Assembly: GCA_958448395.1 (NCBI GenBank)
Contig: CAUDDP010000046.1
Coordinates: forward strand, 1 to 17,942
Direction of reading: 5' to 3'
Length of the DNA stretch: 17,942 nt
From: an uncultured Oscillospiraceae bacterium
GTDB lineage: Bacteria > Bacillota > Clostridia > Oscillospirales > Ruminococcaceae
Both the position numbers and the translations under genes were made by a program. The notes under the pieces are model-generated. The model worked only from the letters and a program-made list of their open reading frames with translations, did not search any database and was not told where the DNA came from. Shown here piece after piece: positions 6,498 through 13,413 of the stretch. The first letter of the stretch is position 1; the number at the start of each line of letters is the position of its first letter.

Positions 6498-8903
6498 TTA
6501 CTTCACGCCCCAGATTTCTCTTGCATATTCATTGACTGCACGGTCAGCAGAGAAGATGCCAGCACCTGCAATGTTATTCAGGGACATCTTTGTCCACTTT
6601 TCCGTATCCTGATACAGTTCCGAGCTCTTCTTCTGGATGGCTGCATAGGAATCAAAGTCAGCCAGTACCATATACGGGTCAATGTTTCTCAGGGAGTCTG
6701 CTACTTCATTAAACTTGCAGCCATTGATACCAGCATACATCCGGTCAATACAGCTGTGAATAATCGGGTTCTGGTCATAATACTGTCCCGGATGATAACC
6801 ACGTGCCTTGAGGGCATTGACTTCTTCTGTCTTCATACCAAAGATCAGGATGTTGTCTTCACCGACAGCGTCGCCGATTTCAATATTTGCACCGTCCAGT
6901 GTACCCAGTGTTACCGCACCGTTCAACATCAGCTTCATATTACCTGTACCAGAAGCCTCTGTGCCAGCCAGAGAAATCTGCTCTGAAATATCACTTGCCG
7001 GCATCAGTAACTCAGACAGGGTTACCTTGTAGTCTTCGAGGAAGTAAACGGACAGTTTTTCGGAAATTCTTGGATTCTTCCGGATTTCCTCTGACAGTGC
7101 CCAGATCATCTTGATAATCTGTTTTGCCAGATAGTAGCCCGGTGCTGCCTTTGCAGCGAAGATATAGGTCTTCGGTGCAAAATTTGCGTTCGGGTTCTCC
7201 AGCAGGTACTGATACTGTGCCAGAATGTTCATGACATTCAGGTGCTGCCGCTTATATTCGTGCAGACGCTTTACCTGTACGTCGAAGATGCTATTTGTAT
7301 TCAGGAGAATACCGCTCTTGTTCTTGACATACTTGGCAAACCGATCCTTGTTATCCTTTTTGATTTTCCGCAGCTGAGCCAGAACCGTCTTGTCATTTTC
7401 AAAGACTGCCAACTTCTTCAGTTCACTGCCATCCATCAAGAACTTATCGCCGATTTTTTCCCGCAACAGAGCGGTCAGACCCGGATTGGACTGATACAGC
7501 CATCTTCTATAGGCGATACCGTTGGTAACATTCTTGAACTTGTTCGGGGTATCCAGATATTCTTCATGGAAAACAGACTGCTTGATGATTTCTGAGTGCA
7601 GCTTAGAAACGCCGTTGACGCTGTGGGAAGCCATCACACAGAGGGTTGCCATGTGAATCTGGTTGTCCTTGATGATGGACATTCTGGTGGTTTTTGCACT
7701 GTCGCAGCCGTTGCGTTCCATCAGGCTTGCACAGTACCGATTGTTGATTTCTACGATAATCTGGAAGATTCTCGGAATTACCTGTTTTACGAGGTTGACA
7801 TCCCACTTTTCCAGTGCTTCTGCCATAACAGTATGGTTGGTGTAAGCAAAGGTGTTGGTAACGATATGCCATGCATGATCCCAAGTATAGCCACAGTCAT
7901 CCAGCAGCACCCGCATCAGTTCCGGAATGGCCAGTGTTGGGTGTGTGTCATTGATGTGGATGGCAACCTTTTCGTGCAGGTTGTCCAGTGTGCCATATAC
8001 GCTCATGTGATGGTTTACGATGTCACCAACAGCGGCTGCACACAGGAAGTACTGCTGACGCAGACGGAGGGACTTTCCTTCCAGATGGTTGTCATTCGGA
8101 TACAGTACCTTGGAAATGGCATTTGCCATAGAGTTCTGGCTCAGTGCACTTGCATAGTTGCCTTCATTGAAGGACTGCATATCAAAGCTCGGTGCTTTTG
8201 CCTGCCACAGACGCAGGGTAGAAACGCCTTCGCTGCCATAGCCGGAAACATACAGATCATACGGAATGGCAAGTACGGTGTTGTAGTTGTGGTGAGAGAG
8301 GTAGTGGTAGGAATCCTGCCAGTATTCTTGAATTTCCCCTTCAAAGTGCACCTCAATTGCTTCATCCGGCTTTGGATCCAGCCAAACGGAACCGCCCGGC
8401 AGCCAGTTGTCCGGATATTCGGTCTGCCAGCCGTCCTGCAATTCCTGCCGGAAGATGCCGTATTCGTAGCAGATGGAATGTCCCTTTGCCGGAATGCCCT
8501 GTGTTGCCATGGCATCCAGATAGCAGGCAGCCAGTCTGCCCAGACCGCCGTTGCCCAGACCGGCATCTGGTTCGCACTCAAAGATTTGGTCAATATTGAT
8601 GTGGAAATCATTCAGAATAGAAGTCACATCTTCTACCAGTTCCAGATTGTATAAGGTGGTTTTGAGGGAACGACCCATCAGAAATTCCATAGAAAGATAA
8701 TATACGCTCTTGCCGCCAACGGAATGGGTCTTGTTCATGAAGTGCTGCCGCATGTGCTTGAGCCGCTGTACCATCATCGCAGACAGGGTCTGATAGATCT
8801 GCTTATCAGAAGCCTCATCTGGTGATACACTGCACTCCAGCTGCAATCTGTCGATGAACTGTTGTTTCAGTTCTTCTTTTTGCGTGAGTTGTTTTTTCTC
8901 CAT
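6498..8903 (-). CDS. glgP: Glycogen/maltodextrin phosphorylase (GT35)
   Basis: An 801-residue cytoplasmic enzyme using phosphate and a pyridoxal phosphate cofactor to release glucose-1-phosphate from alpha-1,4-glucan ends. The PLP-lysine motif EASGTGNMKLMLNGA places the cofactor lysine at about residue 657. DAGLGNGGLGRLAACYLDAM (about 113-132), INDTHPTLAIPELMR and VKRLHEYKRQHLN are also intact. Length is normal for bacterial GlgP/MalP. I chose the ATG at 8903 (MEKKQLTQKE) because ACGGAG lies at the right distance. An in-frame ATG at 8927 has only a weak ribosome site and would add MHRGTEKI. The gene is transcribed from a promoter at 9136-9164 through a structured leader of about 225 bases. 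Glycogen versus maltodextrin preference is not decided by sequence. Confidence 0.97.
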   Translation of the reverse strand: MEKKQLTQKEELKQQFIDRLQLECSVSPDEASDKQIYQTLSAMMVQRLKHMRQHFMNKTHSVGGKSVYYLSMEFLMGRSLKTTLYNLELVEDVTSILNDFHINIDQIFECEPDAGLGNGGLGRLAACYLDAMATQGIPAKGHSICYEYGIFRQELQDGWQTEYPDNWLPGGSVWLDPKPDEAIEVHFEGEIQEYWQDSYHYLSHHNYNTVLAIPYDLYVSGYGSEGVSTLRLWQAKAPSFDMQSFNEGNYASALSQNSMANAISKVLYPNDNHLEGKSLRLRQQYFLCAAAVGDIVNHHMSVYGTLDNLHEKVAIHINDTHPTLAIPELMRVLLDDCGYTWDHAWHIVTNTFAYTNHTVMAEALEKWDVNLVKQVIPRIFQIIVEINNRYCASLMERNGCDSAKTTRMSIIKDNQIHMATLCVMASHSVNGVSKLHSEIIKQSVFHEEYLDTPNKFKNVTNGIAYRRWLYQSNPGLTALLREKIGDKFLMDGSELKKLAVFENDKTVLAQLRKIKKDNKDRFAKYVKNKSGILLNTNSIFDVQVKRLHEYKRQHLNVMNILAQYQYLLENPNANFAPKTYIFAAKAAPGYYLAKQIIKMIWALSEEIRKNPRISEKLSVYFLEDYKVTLSELLMPASDISEQISLAGTEASGTGNMKLMLNGAVTLGTLDGANIEIGDAVGEDNILIFGMKTEEVNALKARGYHPGQYYDQNPIIHSCIDRMYAGINGCKFNEVADSLRNIDPYMVLADFDSYAAIQKKSSELYQDTEKWTKMSLNNIAGAGIFSADRAVNEYAREIWGVK

Positions 8904-9129
8904 AATTTTCTCCGTTCCTCGATGCATTTAAATTTCATCCCTGCACGATGCAGTAACATACTGCACAGTGGAAGCGGCACCTGCATCGTTGATACCACTG
9001 ATTCAATCAGGGGCTTTCCCCCTCATGCAACAAGCAGTCAAAGCAATGGTTCTGGGTTAATAGGATCGCTCCTTTTGGCATTGAATAGAGCCTTTGTTTC
9101 CCAGAAGCGAGTGGACATGGACTGCGGTT
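8904..9129 (-). promoter_or_regulatory. Long structured 5' leader of glgP
   Basis: Read on the minus strand, the leader has several possible pairings: TTCTGGG with CCCAGAA, a GGGG-GAAAG-CCCC hairpin, CTGATT-G-AATCAG, CAGTGG with CCACTG, GCAGTA-TGT-TACTGC and CTGCA-TCG-TGCAG. CGATGCA at 8988-8982 can pair either with TGCATCG at 8952-8946 or with the same heptamer at 8926-8920, just before the GAGGAACGGAG ribosome site. Such a choice is what a translation-control switch needs. It matches no riboswitch class I know. The structure is inferred by eye. Confidence 0.45.
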
Positions 9130-9135
9130 ATACTT

Positions 9136-9164
9136 ATTATACTATATTTCCAGCGTATTTTCAA
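9136..9164 (-). promoter_or_regulatory. Sigma-A promoter of glgP
   Basis: On the minus strand TTGAAA (9164-9159) and TATAAT (9141-9136) are separated by 17 bases. The predicted start is near 9129. Directly upstream of the -35 lies TTTGGCGAAA (9181-9172), which recurs in opposite orientation at 9369-9378. Confidence 0.75.
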
Positions 9165-9533
9165 TTGCTGTTTTCGCCAAACTTTTCCGACAGGACTTGC
9201 AGAAAATACAGCATTCGGAAAGGAAAAAGCAGAAAAGCAACACATTCATGTGAATTGTTGTTTATTACTTTTTGTATACGCTCATTTCCATTTTATCATC
9301 TATTTTTTTTGAATTCAATCGAATTTCTGTAAATTCTAAAAAAATATTTCCGGCTCGCTGGAATTGGTTTTGGCGAAATGGATGGGGGCTGCTTGTCTGT
9401 TTTTGTCGAAAAAAGAGATAAGACGTTGTGAAACTGTCCAGAATCTTTGTATTTTTTCCACAAGCCTGTCGTTTTTTTTCTATTTCCCACTGTACTTTCT
9501 CGATAAAGAAAAGAAAAAAGTTGTGAAAAAGTC
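9165..9533. other. Divergent intergenic control region, no gene
   Basis: This AT-rich stretch lies between divergent promoters. It holds inverted copies of TTTGGCGAAA (9172-9181 and 9369-9378), a TTTCCGA/TCGGAAA pair (about 9185-9222), ATTCA-TG-TGAAT (9243-9254), the palindrome TTGAATTCAA (9309-9318) and GAATTT-CTGT-AAATTC (9321-9336). Any of these could be regulator sites. No canonical catabolite-response element was found and no coding frame is credible. Confidence 0.5.
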
Positions 9534-9562
9534 TTGCAAAATGGTTACAAGTGTGATATAAT
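9534..9562 (+). promoter_or_regulatory. Promoter of the secreted dockerin protein
   Basis: TTGCAA (9534-9539) and TATAAT (9557-9562) are separated by 17 bases, with TGA before the -10 (extended -10). Transcription should begin near 9569, leaving a leader of about 318 bases. Confidence 0.75.
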
Positions 9563-9568
9563 AAATGC

Positions 9569-9886
9569 AGTACGGTACAGAAATTACAAAATGATTTCTG
9601 CCGTGAAGCAGCTCATTTTTTAGAATGACTGTTTCTTTTGTAATGCAGGCGATCGAGACGGAGAGAGACCCCGAAGCATACAGGCTGTTTCCGCCAACGG
9701 TAGGTTTGCAGGACAATGCACCCTGTTGCAACGAATCCTTGTCCTGTCTGTTTCATCGTTTTTCCCTGCATCGAATCTCATTGCATTGCCGACAGCGGTC
9801 GTTTGGAAATTCGACTGCCGTACAGCGATGCAGCCATAGACTGCTGTATACGCGCTTTGAAGTGAAAAAACAAAGGAGTATACGTT
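9569..9886 (+). promoter_or_regulatory. Long 5' leader of the dockerin protein gene
   Basis: About 318 untranslated bases with several strong pairings. CAGGACAA and TTGTCCTG enclose 22 bases (about 9709-9746), GCGGTCG pairs with CGACTGC (about 9795-9818), and TACAGC pairs with GCTGTA (about 9821-9850). Cell-wall hydrolase genes of Firmicutes often carry a c-di-AMP (ydaO) riboswitch. GGTAGG and CGAATCC fragments here recall it, but the diagnostic GUCAGCUAACCUCG block is missing, so I do not call it. An in-frame-less ATG-bearing frame here looks incidental. Confidence 0.4.
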
Positions 9887-11305
9887 ATGTTCAAAAAACT
9901 TTCAGCAGTCGCTTGTTCCTGTGTCACAGTTCTTCTGCTGCTGTTGTCTCTCATCGGCGGTGCGGTGCATACCGCAGCGGCATCATTGGACGAGATGACA
10001 TCTACTGCAATTTCCTGTATCATGTCTCATGAAGGTTCTTACGGCTCTGTTAACCGCAATGACTGCGGTGCGTGCAGTATCGGTAAGCTGCAATGGCACG
10101 CAGGACGGGCATTGAATTTGCTCAAGAGCATTTGCAGCAATGCACCGGATCTGTCACAGTCCATTTTGGGCTATACATTTTACAATGAAATCCTGACTGC
10201 TACCAACTGGAATTACAGAACATTTTCTGTTTCTGAGGGAAATGCAGTTTCCACACTGTTAACAACAGATGCTGGTGTGGCAGCACAGGATGCACTTGCA
10301 TTTTCTGATGTACAGGGTTATATCATTACTGGTCAGAATAAGGGAATAACCGATGCAGGTGCATTGGTATTGTATGCCGATATTTATAATTTCGGCAGCG
10401 GCATTGCTTCCAGAATTGCTTCCCGTGCAGCCGGCTATGCTGGTTCTTACGGTGCAGTTACACTGGATAATATGTATCAGGCCGCATTAAATGACAGCTA
10501 TGGTTCCAACAGTGCATTCGTACAGCGTACCAATATGGTATATCAGAACCTTCTAAACGCAAACTTTGGCGGAAATGATACTACAACAGATCCGTCCACA
10601 ACAGATACAACGGAAGACACCACACAGGGTACAACAACTGTCGTGATCCCTTCTGATTTTTCAGACAGCTATGCCGGTTCTTATGTTGTAACAGCTTCTG
10701 CTCTGAATATGAGAAGTGATCCGTCCACCTCTTCTTCCGTCGTTACAGTGATTCCGAATAAAGCAATCGTAACTGTGACAACGGCAAACGGAGTGTGGGC
10801 AGCCATAACGTATGAGGGCAAGACTGGTTACTGTTCTATGGATTATCTGACCATTGTGCCGGATACTACAACAGTACCAGCAGAAACCACAACTACTACA
10901 ACGGAAACGACAACCACTACAACCGAAACAACCACAACTACAATCGAAACGACTACAACTACAGAAGAAACCACTACGATGACAGAAGTCACGACAACGG
11001 AAATGACAACCACCGAAGCGACAGAAACCTCTACTACTGCGGAAACGACCGCAACAACCGTAACCGCAGAAGGTAACGTACCAAGTGGCATTACTGCAAC
11101 TTTGTACGGCGATGTAGACGGTGATGGCGAAGTAAACGCAATTGATGCTGTTCTCCTACAAAAGTGCATCAATGGTATGGTATTTTTATCCCATGAACAA
11201 ATGGTAAATGCCGACTGTGTTGCAGATGGCGTGCTGGATGAAGCGGATGTTGCTGTTATTTTGCAGCATTTGATTGGTCGTTATGAAGCGTTGCCAATTT
11301 ATTAA
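9887..11305 (+). CDS. Secreted lysozyme-like domain protein with SH3b and dockerin
   Basis: A 472-residue exported protein. The signal peptide has a KK N-terminus, a long Leu-rich core and an AAA cleavage area near 30-33. Residues 35-228 form a lysozyme/chitosanase-like domain with SHEGSYGSVNRND (candidate catalytic Glu49), SIGKLQWHAGRAL and YADIYNFGSG. Residues 265-325 are an SH3b domain (ALNMRSDPSTSS, then GKTGYCSMDYLT). Residues 326-395 are a Thr/Glu linker. Residues 406-464 are a dockerin: the first calcium loop DVDGDGEVNAID is intact, the second (DCVADGVLDEAD) has Val at the usual Asn position. AAGGAG at 9873-9878 fixes the start. Inferred role: a peptidoglycan-active enzyme that docks to a cohesin on a scaffold or the cell surface. 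The catalytic assignment is the least certain part; signal, SH3b and dockerin are clear. Confidence 0.88.
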   Translation: MFKKLSAVACSCVTVLLLLLSLIGGAVHTAAASLDEMTSTAISCIMSHEGSYGSVNRNDCGACSIGKLQWHAGRALNLLKSICSNAPDLSQSILGYTFYNEILTATNWNYRTFSVSEGNAVSTLLTTDAGVAAQDALAFSDVQGYIITGQNKGITDAGALVLYADIYNFGSGIASRIASRAAGYAGSYGAVTLDNMYQAALNDSYGSNSAFVQRTNMVYQNLLNANFGGNDTTTDPSTTDTTEDTTQGTTTVVIPSDFSDSYAGSYVVTASALNMRSDPSTSSSVVTVIPNKAIVTVTTANGVWAAITYEGKTGYCSMDYLTIVPDTTTVPAETTTTTTETTTTTTETTTTTIETTTTTEETTTMTEVTTTEMTTTEATETSTTAETTATTVTAEGNVPSGITATLYGDVDGDGEVNAIDAVLLQKCINGMVFLSHEQMVNADCVADGVLDEADVAVILQHLIGRYEALPIY

Positions 11306-11337
11306 GTTAATTTGTTCTCTTACGAAAATGATGAAAG

Positions 11338-11381
11338 AAAGACCTGTGCTGCCGGAAAAAACGGCGGTGGAGGTCTTTTTT
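11338..11381 (+). terminator. Rho-independent terminator of the dockerin gene
   Basis: AAAGACCT (from 11338) pairs with AGGTCTTT (from 11371). Inside, GCTGCCG pairs with CGGCGGT around an A-rich loop. A run of T follows to 11381. Confidence 0.85.
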
Positions 11382-11431
11382 CTATAACGGATTATAGGCA
11401 ACAAAAAGGCTGTTTTGCATTTCTTGTGACA

Positions 11432-11460
11432 TTGACATTTCTATGCTCTGGTGTTATAAT
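11432..11460 (+). promoter_or_regulatory. Sigma-A promoter of small membrane protein gene
   Basis: TTGACA (11432-11437) and TATAAT (11455-11460) are separated by 17 bases, with TGT before the -10 (extended -10). This is full consensus. The leader to the start is about 55 bases. Confidence 0.85.
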
Positions 11461-11522
11461 CAATCCATCGACAGCTCGGATTTTTTAAGATGATAAATTC
11501 ACATGTTCAGGGGGAGCGTAAA

Positions 11523-11882
11523 ATGTTGGAGATTTTGTTTGTTATTGATGTGATACTTTGTGTCATCTGTGTTTTTGCACTTGCTTTTTTCTGTGCGGTG
11601 ATCCCGAAAACTGGCATTGCAAAGTACTTGTACATTCTGTTTGGTATTACGCTGTTGCCGATTGGAATTCAATTTATTTTGGACGGAAAACCTTGGTATG
11701 AATATATCTGGGTATTTTTATTTGCAGCAGTCGGATTGATCGTGGGGATTGTGTTAATCCGATGCAATCGGAGAATGACCAAAGAAGAGCAGAAAAAATT
11801 TGACCAGAGTTTTGGGACGATGGCAAGACGTGGCGGAAAGAGAAGCATTTTCAAACAACTCTGGAAAATGAAAAATAAATGA
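11523..11882 (+). CDS. Three-helix membrane protein of unknown function
   Basis: A 119-residue protein with hydrophobic helices at about 5-26, 33-53 and 61-80 and a basic cytoplasmic-looking tail (RRMTKEEQKK, then RRGGKRSIFKQLWKMKNK). The positive-inside pattern suggests that the C-terminus is in the cytoplasm. I do not recognise a family. The ATG at 11523 is chosen because GGGGGAG (11510-11516) sits at the right distance; an upstream in-frame ATG at 11490 lacks a ribosome site. The gene stands alone between its own consensus promoter and a strong terminator, so it is a monocistronic unit. Codon use resembles its neighbours. Confidence 0.8.
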   Translation: MLEILFVIDVILCVICVFALAFFCAVIPKTGIAKYLYILFGITLLPIGIQFILDGKPWYEYIWVFLFAAVGLIVGIVLIRCNRRMTKEEQKKFDQSFGTMARRGGKRSIFKQLWKMKNK

Positions 11883-11885
11883 AAG

Positions 11886-11935
11886 TAAAAAACACAGCCT
11901 GAGAAGAGTGTGATCTTCTCAGGCTGTGTTTCTTT
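11886..11935. terminator. Strong bidirectional terminator between convergent genes
   Basis: A 17-bp perfect stem, AACACAGCCTGAGAAGA (11891-11907) with its complement at 11914-11930, around a GTGTGA loop. An A-run on the left and TTTCTTT on the right allow use from both sides, serving the plus-strand membrane protein gene and the minus-strand SCP2-like gene. Confidence 0.9.
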
Positions 11936-11980
11936 ATGGTGCTTCACATATATGGCAGCCATTTTTGTTGCATTTAGAAT

Positions 11981-12646
11981 TTACTTGGTCTTTCTGCGAC
12001 TGCAGCTGCGTTTTGGCTGGGACTTTGTAGTTGTTGTGCTTGCAGTCGTTTTTGCAGCAGTGGTTGCTATCTTTGCAGTGGTTGCGGTTTCCTTAACTGT
12101 TTCTTCTGCCGGAGCAGTCTTTGCCGCTTCCTTGACAGCTTCCTTTACCGGAGCAGTCTTTGCCGCTTCCTTGACAGCTTCCTTTACCGGAGCAGTCGTT
12201 GTCTCTTCCTTAACCGTTTCCTTTACCGGAGCAGTCTTTGTCTCTTCCTTGACAGTTTCCTTTACCGGAGCAGTCTTTGCCTCTTCCTTAACAGCTTCCT
12301 TTGCTGGTGCAGCTGCCTTTTTCAGAGCTGGTACTGTTGCGAACAGCTCTGCGGCAGATTCCATGCAGCCCTCTACCACTGCCTGACCCATTGCAACTGC
12401 TTCTGGCAGTGTGGTTTCTCTCCGCAGCAATGCAAATAAAGTGCTGTGCGGCAGTGTGACAGAAGCCGTGTTATCACGATAATCATATGGCTGTACATTC
12501 AGTACACCATCGGTTGCCTCTACATAAAAAATACCAGTGCCATCCTCTGTTACTGCAATCTGTATTGCCATGTGGCCTTCCAGACCGCTGGCATCTGCCT
12601 TGGCAAAGCCTGCTTTTGCAGCATCAAACATTTCAAAAAACGTCAT
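11981..12646 (-). CDS. SCP2-like protein with Lys/Ala/Pro repeat tail
   Basis: A 221-residue soluble protein. Residues 1-95 resemble an SCP2 (sterol carrier protein 2) lipid-binding domain: GHMAIQIAVTEDGTGIFYVE, DGVLNVQPYDYRD, and a C-terminal AVAMGQAVVEG helix. Residues 114-185 are a low-complexity tail of 13-residue units of the type APVKETVKEETKT. A Thr/Ala stretch follows and then a very basic end (KSQPKRSCSRRKTK). AAAGGA about eight bases upstream supports the ATG at 12646; an in-frame ATG at 12742 lies at the promoter's own start point and is rejected. SCP2 domains bind fatty acyl or other lipids. The alternating charge and basic tail resemble histone H1-like or phasin-type tails, which suggests contact with nucleic acid or a granule surface, but that is speculation. 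Confidence 0.8.
   Translation of the reverse strand: MTFFEMFDAAKAGFAKADASGLEGHMAIQIAVTEDGTGIFYVEATDGVLNVQPYDYRDNTASVTLPHSTLFALLRRETTLPEAVAMGQAVVEGCMESAAELFATVPALKKAAAPAKEAVKEEAKTAPVKETVKEETKTAPVKETVKEETTTAPVKEAVKEAAKTAPVKEAVKEAAKTAPAEETVKETATTAKIATTAAKTTASTTTTKSQPKRSCSRRKTK
12111..12305. repeat. 39-bp tandem repeat within the SCP2-like gene
   Basis: The block beginning GGAGCAGTC recurs at 12111, 12150, 12189, 12228 and 12267, always 39 bases apart, with a degenerate sixth start at 12306 (GGTGCAGCT). Each unit encodes 13 residues in frame, so unit gain or loss would alter tail length without a frameshift. Units are highly similar at DNA level, indicating recent duplication or ongoing homogenisation. 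Confidence 0.9.
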
Positions 12647-12744
12647 AGTAATCGTCCTTTCTGCATGGCACTGCAAAAACGCAATGCCGGTTGTCTTTGC
12701 AGGATGGGATTTCCCATTTGGAAAGCCGTCTGCACATTGCATAT

Positions 12745-12773
12745 AGTATAGCAGAAACCAGAAAAAAAGTCAA
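12745..12773 (-). promoter_or_regulatory. Promoter of the SCP2-like gene
   Basis: On the minus strand TTGACT (12773-12768) and TATACT (12750-12745) are 17 bases apart, with TGC before the -10 (extended -10). The leader to the ATG at 12646 is about 92 bases. Confidence 0.8.
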
Positions 12774-12821
12774 TCTAAATACAAATAAATCATGAAAAAA
12801 ACGTGGAAATATTTATCTTGT

Positions 12822-12847
12822 CACAAAATTTTCGTTCGGATTTTGTG
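12822..12847. promoter_or_regulatory. Dyad between divergent promoters
   Basis: CACAAAAT (12822-12829) and ATTTTGTG (12840-12847) form an 8-bp perfect inverted repeat around a 10-base centre. It lies between the SCP2-like and ylxM promoters. It could be an operator for either; no regulator is known. Confidence 0.35.
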
Positions 12848-12957
12848 CATAATTACGGAAAAATGCAGTTGTTTCCCGGTAGGGCGTGTTGTAAAAGTGG
12901 TTTCGTTGATTCTATATCCGGAGAATGATAAAAAATAAAAAAAGATGCACAAACCCC

Positions 12958-12986
12958 TTGACAAATGAAAAAAAATCCGGTATACT
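12958..12986 (+). promoter_or_regulatory. Promoter of the ylxM-ffh operon
   Basis: TTGACA (12958-12963) and TATACT (12981-12986) with a 17-base spacer. The leader is about 34 bases. No other equally good promoter was seen before rimM and trmD. Confidence 0.85.
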
Positions 12987-13026
12987 TGTAAAGCAGTCTA
13001 CCTTTACAGATGACGGAGGGCTGGAC

Positions 13027-13383
13027 ATGGCAAAAGATTTGCGAATGATTCTTCTGCTGGATTGTTATGGTGCATTTTTAACACCAAGACAGCAGGAGAT
13101 GATGACACATTACTATAGTGAAGATTTGTCGCTCGGGGAAATTGCCGCCCTGACTGGTACAACCCGGCAGGCGGTGCGGGACAGTGTCAAACGGAGTGAG
13201 CAGGTGCTCAACAGTATGGAAGAAAAGTTACAGTTCGCAGAAAAGCTCTGTGCACTGCGGCAGAATTATGCTGTGATTGCAGAAGCAGCTGCCGCACTTG
13301 CCGAAAATAGTCAGGAATCTACTGTACAGGATGCCTGTGCGGTAATTTGCAGCAGCGTGGAGGCTGGCTTGCAGCTTTTATAA
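13027..13383 (+). CDS. ylxM: YlxM/p13-like helix-turn-helix protein
   Basis: A 118-residue protein of the UPF0122 (YlxM/p13) family, which is nearly always encoded just before ffh and is thought to act with the signal recognition particle. LLDCYGAFLTPRQQEMMTHY (10-29) is the family signature. Residues 35-62 (LSLGEIAALTGTTRQAVRDS onward) form a sigma-70 region-4-like helix-turn-helix. The C-terminal half is an Ala-rich helix. GGAGGG at 13014-13019 supports the ATG at 13027; an in-frame upstream ATG at 12925 lies ahead of the promoter and is rejected. ffh starts 30 bases after its stop. Direct DNA binding is unproven for the family. Confidence 0.93.
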   Translation: MAKDLRMILLLDCYGAFLTPRQQEMMTHYYSEDLSLGEIAALTGTTRQAVRDSVKRSEQVLNSMEEKLQFAEKLCALRQNYAVIAEAAAALAENSQESTVQDACAVICSSVEAGLQLL

Positions 13384-13413
13384 AGGAAAAACGACAGCAG
13401 GGAGGGTTTTGCA

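Noticed and set aside
7596..8654. 352-residue open frame antisense to glgP
   Set aside because: It lies wholly opposite a clear glgP with intact motifs, has no recognisable domain and lacks a ribosome-site context. It is a by-product of codon bias.
9569..9886. c-di-AMP (ydaO) riboswitch call
   Set aside because: Only short fragments match; the conserved GUCAGCUAACCUCG block and the expected closing helices could not be found by eye.
9625..10032. 135-residue frame in the leader of the dockerin gene
   Set aside because: It has no proper ribosome site, overlaps the signal peptide region of the dockerin protein in another frame, and has an improbable Cys/His/Ser-rich composition.
10843..11172. 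Val/Ser-rich 109-residue frame opposite the Thr-linker
   Set aside because: It is the reverse-strand reading of ACA/ACT/GAA codons in the Thr/Glu linker. The low-complexity product is an artefact.
11910..12386. Hydrophobic repetitive 158-residue frame opposite the SCP2-like gene
   Set aside because: It mirrors the 39-bp repeats of the minus-strand gene and starts inside the bidirectional terminator.
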